Positions 1-10,607 are shown, numbered from the stretch's first letter. The stretch: 35,668 bases of DNA from Asticcacaulis taihuensis (GCF_900100255.1 NZ_FMTS01000012.1:1-35668); one strand, 5' to 3'. Program-made: numbers and translations. The notes: generated by a model not told the origin, from the letters alone.

Positions 1-134
1 GCCTGTAAGCGGACGACCAGACCATCGATCTCAGGCGCAGACTGACCGCAGGTAAAACTCTCACCCAAGGGACGCAGGTGAACATCCAGACGATCCTTGG
101 ACACATCGATACCAACATATATAAGCGTTTCCAT
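1..134 (-). CDS. IS110-family transposase (DEDD recombinase), N-terminal part, cut by window edge
   Basis: Only the first 44 codons are present; the gene runs off the left edge. The start is ATG at 134-132, with an AAGGA ribosome-binding sequence about nine bases upstream. The protein begins METLIYVGIDVSKDRLDVH. The GIDVSK motif, in a short beta strand at residues 8-13, is the classic start of the RuvC-like DEDD domain of IS110/IS1111 transposases, and D10 would be the first catalytic acid. The family excises and inserts the element using a structured non-coding bridge RNA made from the element's own flank. The long untranslated leader upstream fits the IS110 subgroup, where the RNA lies 5' of the gene. 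The C-terminal serine domain is outside the window. Family assignment is secure; whether the element is intact cannot be seen. Confidence 0.88.
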   Translation of the reverse strand, partial: METLIYVGIDVSKDRLDVHLRPLGESFTCGQSAPEIDGLVVRLQ

Positions 135-149
135 CCTGACCCATCCTTG

Positions 150-300
150 CATAATCGGGATCGGCAAGGCCGTCCCTGGCGACTGTTCGGGGTTGATGGA
201 AAACGGAAGGCGACCTGGCTCCTAACGGGATGAAACCCCAAGGGGGACACGGTCTGCCTACCGCTTCCAGCGCTGTCCACAAAAGAACAGATGGAAATAA
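150..300 (-). ncRNA. Candidate IS110 bridge RNA
   Basis: The leader between the element end and the transposase folds, by eye, like a bridge RNA. On the minus strand it begins with a stem-loop: TTCCA pairs with TGGAA and CTGT with ACAG (about 266-297). A stem follows with one bulged base (251-259 paired to 208-215), enclosing an internal loop capped by a GGG/CCC hairpin (227-239). One side of the loop carries GTCCCCCT (248-241), which matches the sequence beside the insertion point. The other side carries AGGAG (within 226-219), which could pair with the CTCCT/CTCCC side of the target. A further hairpin with CGGC/GCCG arms lies nearer the transposase and could be part of a donor loop. The match to the IS621 target-loop architecture is inference; exact RNA ends are unknown. 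Confidence 0.55.
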
Positions 301-339
301 CTTACAAGGGGGACCGCGCCGAAGGCGTGGTGGTGGGGT
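245..339. repeat. 95-bp perfect inverted repeat with 35574-35668 (IS left end plus REP-like target)
   Basis: This segment is the exact reverse complement of the last 95 bases of the window. It combines about 62 bases of the IS110 left end (245-306) with about 33 bases of a REP-like palindrome (307-339). Identity stops at 339/340, where the two chromosomal flanks diverge. The two copies are therefore insertions of the same element into the same place in two copies of a dispersed repeat, in opposite orientation relative to the window. Confidence 0.95.
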
Positions 340-1162
340 GTCTTACTTTTCCCAACAAAATCAGCGCCGCCAATATACCGAACAGGAAATTCGACACCCC
401 CACCTCGACCAGATGCACATGCCGCACCGACCACGGCATCAGCGGATTGGGATATAACAGGGTCGCCGCCATAAAGACCGAAAAGGCCAGGCCGGTCAGC
501 ACCGCGCGTTTCCAGGTGCCGCCAGTCAGGCTGGCCACGCTCAGCAGGGCCAGCAGAGCCCAGATCAGGCCACGCCCCACCTGCAAAAGCGCCAGTTGCC
601 CCTGATCGATGTGGAAGCCTTGCGCATAATAGGCCCTGACATCGGCGCTCTGCCAGGCGATCAGCGCACCGGCGCCGAAATAGAAGACGATATAGAGCGG
701 AATGATCACCGGTATCTTCCATGCCAGGCCGCTGAAGCGCTCCGCCGGCTGCGATTCTCCCCGCCACAAAAGCGCGCAGACCAACGCCGCCAGCACGGCC
801 TTTACCGCATTGCCGACCGCCATCATCCACAGCAGGGCATCCGTCATATGGACATAGGCATTGAAGTAGATCGCCTCGATCAGCGACAACAGCGATTCCA
901 GGCCGTAGAGCAGGCCGAACAGGGCGGCGAAACGCCCCCAGAACGACCATTGCATCGCCGGCGCCATGGCTGAGAGTACAACCGCAAAAAGGCCCGCCGC
1001 CACCACAATGGCCGCCGTCAGGCTCAAAGGCCCGTCGGGTTTCATGGCCGGCGGCGCGGCGTGGGTCAGCATCTGACCGATCATGCCGCCCGCCATCTGG
1101 CCGATAATCAGGGCCAGCCATACGCCGGCGAACTTCAAAGCAAAAACCACATACCTGTTCAT
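302..1162 (-). CDS. Polytopic membrane protein co-expressed with a PadR regulator; 3' end altered by IS/REP sequence
   Basis: A 286-residue hydrophobic protein with about seven or eight predicted membrane segments (for example near residues 5-30, 48-70, 75-95, 105-130, 145-165, 190-212, 220-240 and 250-275). I do not recognise a functional family. The ATG at 1162 is chosen because GGGGAGG lies just upstream and because it overlaps the padR stop as ATGA, implying translational coupling. PadR regulators often sit beside a membrane protein or transporter they control, so it may respond to membrane-active compounds (inference). The last residues, roughly HPTTTPSARSPL, are encoded by the REP-like palindrome, and the TAA stop at 302-304 lies inside the IS110 left end. 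The native C-terminus may therefore have been replaced by the insertion. Confidence 0.7.
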   Translation of the reverse strand: MNRYVVFALKFAGVWLALIIGQMAGGMIGQMLTHAAPPAMKPDGPLSLTAAIVVAAGLFAVVLSAMAPAMQWSFWGRFAALFGLLYGLESLLSLIEAIYFNAYVHMTDALLWMMAVGNAVKAVLAALVCALLWRGESQPAERFSGLAWKIPVIIPLYIVFYFGAGALIAWQSADVRAYYAQGFHIDQGQLALLQVGRGLIWALLALLSVASLTGGTWKRAVLTGLAFSVFMAATLLYPNPLMPWSVRHVHLVEVGVSNFLFGILAALILLGKVRHPTTTPSARSPL

Positions 1163-1692
1163 TTTACCTCCCCTTTCAATTCCACATATGCCTCCGACGC
1201 CCACTGCGCCGAAGCCTCCAGTGACCGCAAACCATGAAGAACCGCGAGCCGCGCCTGCAATGGCATTGCTTTCGCCTCATCCCCCGCCAGCCAGCCTTTG
1301 AGGCCCGCCGCGCGGCCCGCCATGACCGTGTTGAACGCGGTCAGGAAGTCGAGCGTGACCTGCCGGTCCGGATAATCGTTCAGGAAGGCGAAGCGCAGAA
1401 GCGCCGTATCGATACCCTCCTCGGCCCCCATAGGCGCGGTCAGCCAGGTTTCAAACTGCCGCCGCCCCTCCGGCGTGATATGCAGAACGCTCTTGCGCTT
1501 GCCGGCGGCCTCAGCCGTGATCAGTCCCTGCTTTTCCAGTCCTTTGAGCGCCGGATATATGCTGCCCGGACTGCTCGAATAACTGCCCATCGGCGTCGTC
1601 TCAAACACCATGCGCAGGGCATAGCCCGTGCGTGGTTCGGCGCGGATCAGGCCTAGAAGGGCATAACCGAGAGTCGTGATGGCGACCGGCAA
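1159..1692 (-). CDS. PadR-family transcriptional regulator
   Basis: A 177-residue protein. Residues 5-80 form the PadR winged helix: TTLGYALLGLI, then GYALRMVF, SPGSIYPALKGLEKQGLI as the recognition region, and a wing ending VLHITPEGRR. Residues 95-177 are the helical C-terminal dimerisation domain seen in longer (VirF-like C-terminal) PadR proteins. There is no ATG at the expected position; the frame begins with TTG at 1692, preceded by GGAG eight bases upstream. Its stop overlaps the next start by four bases, so the two genes form an operon. Two palindromes directly upstream overlap this ribosome-binding site and are the likely autoregulatory operators. Such proteins are usually repressors relieved by a small ligand; the ligand is unknown. 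Confidence 0.88.
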   Translation of the reverse strand: MPVAITTLGYALLGLIRAEPRTGYALRMVFETTPMGSYSSSPGSIYPALKGLEKQGLITAEAAGKRKSVLHITPEGRRQFETWLTAPMGAEEGIDTALLRFAFLNDYPDRQVTLDFLTAFNTVMAGRAAGLKGWLAGDEAKAMPLQARLAVLHGLRSLEASAQWASEAYVELKGEVK

Positions 1693-1693
1693 T

Positions 1694-1740
1694 TAATACG
1701 CTCCGTACTATTTGAGGACAAAGTAATACGAAGCGTATTA
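1694..1740. promoter_or_regulatory. Tandem PadR-type operators upstream of padR
   Basis: Two copies of a 7-3-7 palindrome: TAATACG-CTC-CGTACTA at 1694-1710 (one mismatch) and TAATACG-AAG-CGTATTA at 1724-1740 (perfect). Their centres are 30 bp apart, near three helical turns. They begin two bases upstream of the padR TTG codon and cover its Shine-Dalgarno sequence. The position fits autorepression; no binding data are available here. Confidence 0.7.
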
Positions 1741-1751
1741 AAGCGCAAGCT

Positions 1752-2102
1752 TTACAGGGATACCGGCCCGTGGAAGCGGTCGAGCATCAGTTCGACATAG
1801 GGCCACAGCGTCAGAAACCCAATCACCGCCGCGCCGAAAGCACAGACCAGAACGGCCCCCGCGGCGATATCCTTGGCGTGCTTCACCAGTTCGGAATAAC
1901 CCGGTGAGACGACATTGCAGACATATTCGACCGCCGTATTGAAAGCTTCGGCCACCCAGACCATGACCATGGCAACGATCAGCCAGCGCCAGTCTTCCAG
2001 CCGCACCTGCAGAAATGACGCGGCCAGAATCACCCCCACCGTCGCCGCCAGATGCAGCCAGGCATTATGCTGAGTCTTCAGCATGAAGCTGAGGCCCCGC
2101 AA
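1752..2102 (-). CDS. dgkA: Diacylglycerol kinase / undecaprenol kinase family protein (likely 5' frameshift)
   Basis: A small integral membrane kinase of the prokaryotic DAGK family, which phosphorylates diacylglycerol or undecaprenol with ATP. The recognisable core is EAFNTAVEYVCN, then KHAKDIAAGAVLVCAF, containing the conserved Glu-Asn-Thr-Ala-x-Glu and Lys-Asp-x-Ala-Ala-Gly-Ala-Val motifs; three helices follow the family pattern. The coordinates given use a TTG at 2102. In-frame sequence upstream still encodes the expected amphipathic N-terminus (RLKSVGYALRGL), but has no usable start codon. An ATG at 2185 opens another frame (MTQRKLRKS...VSPPV) that would join it if one more C were present in the CCC run near 2129-2131. 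This points to a one-base deletion, a sequencing error, or recoding. The true gene probably spans 1752-2185. Confidence 0.75.
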   Translation of the reverse strand: MRGLSFMLKTQHNAWLHLAATVGVILAASFLQVRLEDWRWLIVAMVMVWVAEAFNTAVEYVCNVVSPGYSELVKHAKDIAAGAVLVCAFGAAVIGFLTLWPYVELMLDRFHGPVSL

Positions 2103-2220
2103 GGCATAGCCGACGCTTTTCAGACGGGAGGAGACACTGGGATTTTCTTTTGGGGGTGGGATTTCCTGAGTTTCCGTTGGGTCATACCTTATTGTTAAAG
2201 TTATAAAAGTTGGTATACAT

Positions 2221-3108
2221 TCAAATTCCTAGGAACTTTCGGGCCTCTGCATTGGACATGGCCAATAAATTGTTCTTTGATGTGAATAATATTCTATCTT
2301 TTCCGCTTCTAGCTGCACCACTTGCATATATATCACTATAAATTTTACTATATTTTTCGTTTTTCATAGAAGCGACATTTGAAATTATTACAATTACAGT
2401 GTTTGGAATTTTATTGCTAACCAAGGAATACGCTTTACCGGCATACCTTAATTTAGTAACGACTTCTTTTAACCAATCAAAATTGAAACCCTTGTTTATG
2501 ATTTTAACTTCAAATATATAGTCTTTAAGCAGCACATTCCTAGATTTAAGTAGCAAATCCGCATACACATCTCCAAATTTATACTCAACAAGTGAATCGT
2601 ATGTATCTTTAGCCACATTTGCGATGAAATTAACAACTTTTGATTCTATTTGCGCTCTGGAAGGGTCGCCCTTATCTTCATCAATTTCGAAATTATGAAT
2701 CTCGAAATTACCTACATATTCGGATATATTTTCAGCCCTATACTCAATTTCATCTTCAGTAGCAGGCCGTACTGATAAGTTTTTTAAGTTATCAGACGCT
2801 TTTCCTATAGCAATGGCGTCTGCATCTTTTCGGCTCCAACCCCACAGGCCATAAGCAACAAGCCCGGTTCCCGCAGATGTGGCAACTGCAGGCGCTAACC
2901 AAAGCCACTCAAATATACGTTCGATATAAAATTGTCGCACTTCAATTGCCTTTTGAGCAATTGGCGTTAATTTATTTATCTGATCTACCTCGATTAATAG
3001 ATCATAAGGCTCCTTATAAAACAACCATGATCCCGTCAGTGACAATATTACCAAAGCCACACCAAGAGAAGACAAGAATTTATACCTATCAGAGAAGTCT
3101 AAATTCAT
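2221..3108 (-). CDS. AT-rich membrane-anchored protein with possible PD-(D/E)XK nuclease-like domain
   Basis: A 295-residue protein I cannot assign to a named family. Two hydrophobic segments (about 13-31 and 68-90) flank a short, probably extracytoplasmic loop with YKEPYDLLIEVDQINKL. A soluble domain follows. Within it, YADLLLKSR followed about 15 residues later by YIFEVKIINKG resembles the Asp...Glu-x-Lys core of PD-(D/E)XK nucleases and restriction-like folds. The rest is a mixed alpha/beta domain with a hydrophobic strand, TVIVIISNV. The start at 3108 has a good AGAGGAAG ribosome site. Base composition is far more AT-rich than the replication genes beside it, and codon use is unlike theirs (many AAA, ATA, TTA), so recent acquisition is likely. 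It lies between gyrB and dgkA on the same strand with no partner gene. Confidence 0.7.
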   Translation of the reverse strand: MNLDFSDRYKFLSSLGVALVILSLTGSWLFYKEPYDLLIEVDQINKLTPIAQKAIEVRQFYIERIFEWLWLAPAVATSAGTGLVAYGLWGWSRKDADAIAIGKASDNLKNLSVRPATEDEIEYRAENISEYVGNFEIHNFEIDEDKGDPSRAQIESKVVNFIANVAKDTYDSLVEYKFGDVYADLLLKSRNVLLKDYIFEVKIINKGFNFDWLKEVVTKLRYAGKAYSLVSNKIPNTVIVIISNVASMKNEKYSKIYSDIYASGAARSGKDRILFTSKNNLLAMSNAEARKFLGI

Positions 3109-3167
3109 ATCTTCCTCTAAAATATTATCTTGCCATTAGCAAAATTTAATCTGCTGAAGCCCTTAAC

Positions 3168-6832
<3,665 letters not shown>

Positions 6833-6836
6833 AAAT

Positions 6837-6958
6837 ATCCTCCCCTGCAAAGCGGGGGAGGTGGCGCGGCGAAGTCCGCGACGGAGGGGGCAAAATCCAC
6901 GTCAGAAAGCCCCCTCCACCACTTCGTGGTCCCCCTCCCCCGCTTTGCAGGGGAGGAT
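6837..6958. repeat. REP-like composite palindrome between dnaN and recF
   Basis: Outer arms 6837-6861 and 6934-6958 are perfect 25-bp inverted repeats with the CCTCCCC/GGGGAGG core. Inside are smaller palindromes (CACCACTTCGTGG) and a segment, read on the minus strand, of GGGGGCTTT...CCCCCTCCGTCGCGG. The same internal layout occurs at 19048-19218. The minus-strand end of the element supplies the Shine-Dalgarno sequence of recF. Confidence 0.9.
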
Positions 6959-6970
6959 AAATGTTCATGA

Positions 6971-8104
6971 TTAGACCCGCAGCGGCATCAGCACGTATTG
7001 CACACCATTATCGACCGGATCGAGCACCAGGGTCGGCGAGGAGGCATCCGAGAAGCGCAGTTCGACCGTATCGCCGCCGATCTGGCCCATCACATCCATG
7101 ATATAACGGGCGTTAAAACCGATATCCAAGGTCTCGTTATCGTAATCGATCTCGGCCTCTTCAACGGCCTGGCCGGCTTCGATATTACGCACCGAAAGCG
7201 TCAGGCGACCGGGCTCGATGGTCATCTTCACCGAACGCGACTTTTCCGCCGAAATGGTGGACACGCGGTCCACGGCCTTGGAGAGGATGCCGGCATCCAC
7301 GGTCATGACCTTGTCATTGCCCTTGGGGATGACGCGGCCATAATCCGGGAACGAGCCATCGATGATTTTTGAGGTCAGGGAGGCATTGCCGAACTGGAAG
7401 CGGATCTTGGCCGGAGACACGGTCATATCGACATAGCCGGTGCCGTCATCGAGCAGGCGACGCGCCTGGTCGATCGTCTTGCGCGGGATGATGACGCCGG
7501 CGCCGCCCATGGCGCCTTCGGGCGCGGGCATTTCGGCGAGGGCCAGGCGGTGGCCGTCGGTGGCCACGGCGCGCAGGTAGTTGGAGCCGTCTTCGGCCAG
7601 GCAGTGCAGGAACAGGCCGTTCAGATAATAGCGGGTTTCTTCGGTCGAGACGGCGAAGCGCGTCTTGTCGATCAAGCGCTTCAGGTCGTCACGCAGGATC
7701 TGGTAGGAGACGCCTTCGTGATCGCTCGACATGATGGGGAAATCGCCGGCCGGCAGGACCGGCAGAGCAAAGCGCGAACGGCCGGCCGAGACCGACAGGC
7801 GGGGATCGTCACCGGCGGCGAATTTCAGCTCGACATCGGCGCCGTCCGGCAGCTTGCGGACGATTTCATAGAGGGTGTGGGCCGGCGCGGTGATCTGGCC
7901 AGGGACGGAAACGATAGCTTCGGCGGTATCGACGATTTCCATGTCGAGATCGGTGGCCGAGAAGGACACCTGGCCCCCAGAAGCGGACCTGTCGGCGGAC
8001 AGCAGGACATTGGACAGGATGGGGATGGTGTTGCGACGTTCGACAACGTTCTGGACGTGGCCCAGGGCTTTCAGGAGCGCGCCACGTTCGATGGTAAATT
8101 GCAT
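6971..8104 (-). CDS. dnaN: DNA polymerase III beta sliding clamp
   Basis: The ring-shaped processivity clamp of the replicase; also a docking site for Hda, MutS and other polymerases. At 377 residues it has three repeated clamp domains. Recognisable stretches are MQFTIERGALLKALGHVQ, RNTIPILSNVLLSA, RSRFALPVLPAGDFP and the C-terminal YVLMPLRV, where the last residues line the peptide-binding pocket. The start is supported by AGGA eight bases upstream. It is separated from dnaA by about 200 bases that hold several strong palindromes, so it may have its own promoter rather than depending on dnaA readthrough. Downstream, a REP-like element separates it from recF. Confidence 0.98.
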   Translation of the reverse strand: MQFTIERGALLKALGHVQNVVERRNTIPILSNVLLSADRSASGGQVSFSATDLDMEIVDTAEAIVSVPGQITAPAHTLYEIVRKLPDGADVELKFAAGDDPRLSVSAGRSRFALPVLPAGDFPIMSSDHEGVSYQILRDDLKRLIDKTRFAVSTEETRYYLNGLFLHCLAEDGSNYLRAVATDGHRLALAEMPAPEGAMGGAGVIIPRKTIDQARRLLDDGTGYVDMTVSPAKIRFQFGNASLTSKIIDGSFPDYGRVIPKGNDKVMTVDAGILSKAVDRVSTISAEKSRSVKMTIEPGRLTLSVRNIEAGQAVEEAEIDYDNETLDIGFNARYIMDVMGQIGGDTVELRFSDASSPTLVLDPVDNGVQYVLMPLRV

Positions 8105-8122
8105 CTTGTAATTCCTACCGGC

Positions 8123-8148
8123 CTGTATTCCGGCTTGCTGGAATACAG
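8123..8148 (-). promoter_or_regulatory. Hairpin in the dnaN leader
   Basis: CTGTATTCC and GGAATACAG form a perfect 9-bp stem with an 8-base loop, ending 18 bases before the dnaN start. There is no T-run after it on the minus strand, so it is not a typical terminator. It may be a leader structure or a protein-binding site. Confidence 0.4.
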
Positions 8149-8204
8149 AGCCGGGAGGCGGACATTAGACGATCAGGCGTAAAGATCAAGAAGTACGAAT
8201 GGGG

Positions 8205-8225
8205 TGTGGGGTCCGCGACCCCACA
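8205..8225. repeat. Short palindrome of a dispersed GGGTC-N3-GACCC family
   Basis: TGTGGGGTC-CGC-GACCCCACA is perfectly self-complementary. Related palindromes with the same core follow genes at 12146-12166 and 34911-34931. Confidence 0.7.
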
Positions 8226-8231
8226 TCTTCA

Positions 8232-8304
8232 TTCTTCTTTTTTCCTCACCTCTTGGGCGAGGAAAAAAGAAGAAGATAAAGGTTTGGGGCCACAGCCCCC
8301 AAAC
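8232..8304. terminator. Paired hairpins downstream of dnaA
   Basis: Just after the dnaA stop, GTTTGGGG (8282-8289) pairs with CCCCAAAC (8297-8304). Beyond it, a perfect 16-bp inverted repeat (8232-8247 / 8259-8274, 11-base loop) is built of CTTC, six T and CCTC against its complement. Neither arrangement has a clean T-run after a GC stem on the minus strand, so termination is plausible but not canonical. Confidence 0.45.
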
Positions 8305-8307
8305 TCC

Positions 8308-9735
8308 TTAAACATTACGGAGCTTGCGCGTCAGCGCCTCGACATCACGCGCGATCTGGTCGTCGGCCTGGAGCAACTCTTCCACCTTCTTTACCGCGTG
8401 CAGAACGGTCGTATGATCCCGTCCGCCGAAGCGGCGGCCGATATCGGGATAGGAACGCGTGGTGTGCTGCTTGCACAGCCACATGGCCACCTGACGCGGA
8501 CGCGCCACCGAACGTGTGCGACGCTCGGACAGGAGATCCGCCTGCTTCAGGCCGAAATGATCGGAAACCAGCTTCTGGATTTCATCCACGGTGACGCGGC
8601 GTTCAACGGCCACCTTCAAATTCGGCTGCAACAGCGCCATAGCTTCTTCCAAGGTCAAACTCCCAAGACGCGGCCCAGCGGACGCCACCAGGGTATTGAC
8701 CGCGCCTTCAAGCTCGCGGATCGACCCCGGCACACGCTCGGCCAGAAAATGTAAAACATCGGAACGCGGGTTCTGGGCGGCGCCCAGGCGTTGCGACAAC
8801 TGTTCGAGCTTGCGCTCGATAATGCCCATGCGCAGGCTTTGATCGGCCACATCCAGCGCACACACCAGCCCGGAGGACAGGTGCGAACGCAGGCGCGCTT
8901 CGATCTCGGTCAGTTGCGAGGGCGGACGATCGGCCGTGAAAACGACACGGCGATTGTTTTCGATCAACGAGGTCAGCGTGTGGAACAGCTCTTCCTGGCT
9001 GGAGGTCTTACCGCCGATGAAATGCACATCATCGATCAGCAGCAGATCGGCGCCGCGCACCTCATCCTTGAAAGCGGCCGTGGACTTGTCCATCAGCGCC
9101 TTGACGAAGGTGGAGGTGAACTTTTCGGCCGTCAGGTAGACGATCTTCGCATCCGGGCGGCGGCTCTGCGCCTCCCAGCCGATGGCGTTCAGCAGGTGCG
9201 TCTTGCCGTAGCCGTACGGACCATGGAAAAACACCGGGTTGAAATGACCATCCGCCCAGCTCGCCACCTGGCGCGACATCTGGAAGGCGAATTCATTGCC
9301 GCGGCCGGCCACGAAACTGTCGAAGGTCAGGCGCTCCTGCAAACCGCCGATGCGGTTGGGCGCCACGGCCTCTACCACCACGGGCGCAGCCACCGGCGTC
9401 ACGTCCTTTACGGGCACCGCGTCCAAGGCGGTCGTCTCGCCGTTCCGCGTCGCGTCTTCATATTCGACGCGCGACTTGATTTCCAGCACCCGCGAGTCCG
9501 GATCGTGCTGCGTCCACAGTTCCTGCGCCCGGCGGGCGGCATTGCGCGAAATCCAGTCCCGCGCATAGGCCGTCGGCGTCACGAGCACCGGATCACCATA
9601 AGGCCCGGTGCGCACGCTTGACGGCGCCACATAGGAATTGAAAGGCCCTTCTCCCAGTTCCTTGCGGAGAACTGTCGCCACTTTGGACCATACCGTTTCA
9701 GGTAAAATCGGTGACCAGCTTGTCATGCTTGGCAT
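8308..9735 (-). CDS. dnaA: Chromosomal replication initiator DnaA
   Basis: Binds DnaA boxes at the origin and melts it in its ATP form; also a transcription factor in Caulobacterales. Domain I begins with SPILPETVWSKVATVLRKELG. After a linker comes the AAA+ domain with Walker A GPYGYGKTHLL (near residue 176) and Walker B LLLIDDVHFIGGK. Domain IV carries the helix-turn-helix and the signature RDHTTVLHAVKKVEEL near the end. The frame is open to a GTG at 9774; I chose the ATG at 9735 (MPSMTSW), and the ATG at 9726 is equally possible because none has a strong ribosome site. With 475 residues it is of family length. It is preceded by a very long non-coding region. Confidence 0.96.
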   Translation of the reverse strand: MPSMTSWSPILPETVWSKVATVLRKELGEGPFNSYVAPSSVRTGPYGDPVLVTPTAYARDWISRNAARRAQELWTQHDPDSRVLEIKSRVEYEDATRNGETTALDAVPVKDVTPVAAPVVVEAVAPNRIGGLQERLTFDSFVAGRGNEFAFQMSRQVASWADGHFNPVFFHGPYGYGKTHLLNAIGWEAQSRRPDAKIVYLTAEKFTSTFVKALMDKSTAAFKDEVRGADLLLIDDVHFIGGKTSSQEELFHTLTSLIENNRRVVFTADRPPSQLTEIEARLRSHLSSGLVCALDVADQSLRMGIIERKLEQLSQRLGAAQNPRSDVLHFLAERVPGSIRELEGAVNTLVASAGPRLGSLTLEEAMALLQPNLKVAVERRVTVDEIQKLVSDHFGLKQADLLSERRTRSVARPRQVAMWLCKQHTTRSYPDIGRRFGGRDHTTVLHAVKKVEELLQADDQIARDVEALTRKLRNV

Positions 9736-10607
9736 TCTTTTATCGCCCCGATCATCTGCCTTAACCCACACCACTTTACGCGTTTACTAAAAGAACGACC
9801 GACAACCGCCCGGATCATCATCCCGTAACAGCGCCCGACCATCCGCCCTGTGTCCGGCCCGTGACCATTCCGTCACCAGACCGCCTTGAGAAACCGGACC
9901 ACACGCCTTCACCACAAGACATGCCGCCCTTAAGTATGAACCACCCTTAACCGCGGGTTGAAAACCAGACCGCGAAGCCGGGTTTAAACACCCCTGTTTT
10001 TCGCCTTTCACGGGAATAACCAGCCCCGTTTCAGGCCATACTCATCCTTACGCCGGAACCGCGAAAAACGACGCCGGCAGAAAAAGTCAAATCCCGGAAA
10101 GCGAGAGTAAGGAATACTCCGGCCTTCCCGAAAAGGTTAGCTAATCCGTTTGCAAGGCTGCCGGAAATATTGGCCAAAAAAGCCGCCACTCCCGATTTTA
10201 TAAGCCTTTGAGCAACACACACACGTAACCGTCAGGCGGATGCGCGTCTGTTTTACCCAAGTGTCCGGCGCTCGGCCGGTAACCGCCTAATTCCTCCGTA
10301 TCAGGAGGAGTTCAGCGGTGAAGGGACAAATTAACGTCCTGCGCCGCCGGGTCAATGACCTAATTTATCAACAGCAGCGGATATTTTTATTGACTCTGCT
10401 AACCTGTTCGCCCGTAACGAGAAATTAAACATATAATTGCCAATTATTTTTCTACCCCTAACCGTCCTCAATAAGGACGCGCCACGACGGTAAAATCGGC
10501 AACAAAAAATTCCCCGTCCGCCGCAGCAGTCGTGAAATAATGCCTTGTATTTTCAGGAATTAAGGAAGGATTGGAGACATTTAATCCCCACGATCCCGCA
10601 CAGACAC
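9736..10607 (-). promoter_or_regulatory. dnaA upstream region (about 870 bases, no convincing gene)
   Basis: No open frame here looks like a protein. The region holds a one-mismatch DnaA box, TTATCAACA (10365-10373); a near-CtrA box, TTAA-N7-TTGA (9947-9961); one GANTC site (GACTC near 10392); a 6-bp hairpin CGTCCT/AGGACG (10463-10479); the stronger hairpin at 10282-10319; and an AT-rich tract at 10420-10460. This fits a complex cell-cycle-regulated dnaA promoter with a long leader. A single weak DnaA box is not enough to call a replication origin. Confidence 0.5.
10282..10319. other. Two-tier hairpin in the dnaA upstream region
   Basis: The inner stem TCCTCC/GGAGGA (10292-10297/10304-10309, six-base loop) and outer stem ACCGC/GCGGT (10282-10286/10315-10319) stack across a small internal loop. 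It could be part of a leader RNA, an attenuator or a small RNA on either strand. No T-run follows. Confidence 0.4.

Larger units (their letters stand above)
1..307 (-). mobile_element. IS110-family insertion sequence, left end (partial)
   Basis: The element reads on the minus strand: left end near 306-307, about 170 bases of leader, then the transposase. The boundary is inferred by comparing positions 306-339 with the intact REP-like copy at 27866-27918. The AGGGGGACCGCG half of that palindrome continues outward from 307, while sequence inside 306 is unrelated to the repeat. A second copy with the identical left end (35606-35668, opposite orientation) has the same junction, which supports the boundary. 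No terminal inverted repeat is needed in this family. The right end is outside the window. Confidence 0.8.

Noticed and set aside
10031-10222. Possible 63-residue hydrophobic protein upstream of dnaA (minus)
   Set aside because: Weak ribosome site, no family resemblance and it lies in the structured dnaA leader; coding cannot be supported.
9736-10607. Replication origin
   Set aside because: Only one near-match DnaA box and one near-CtrA box were found; an origin call would need a box cluster or skew data.
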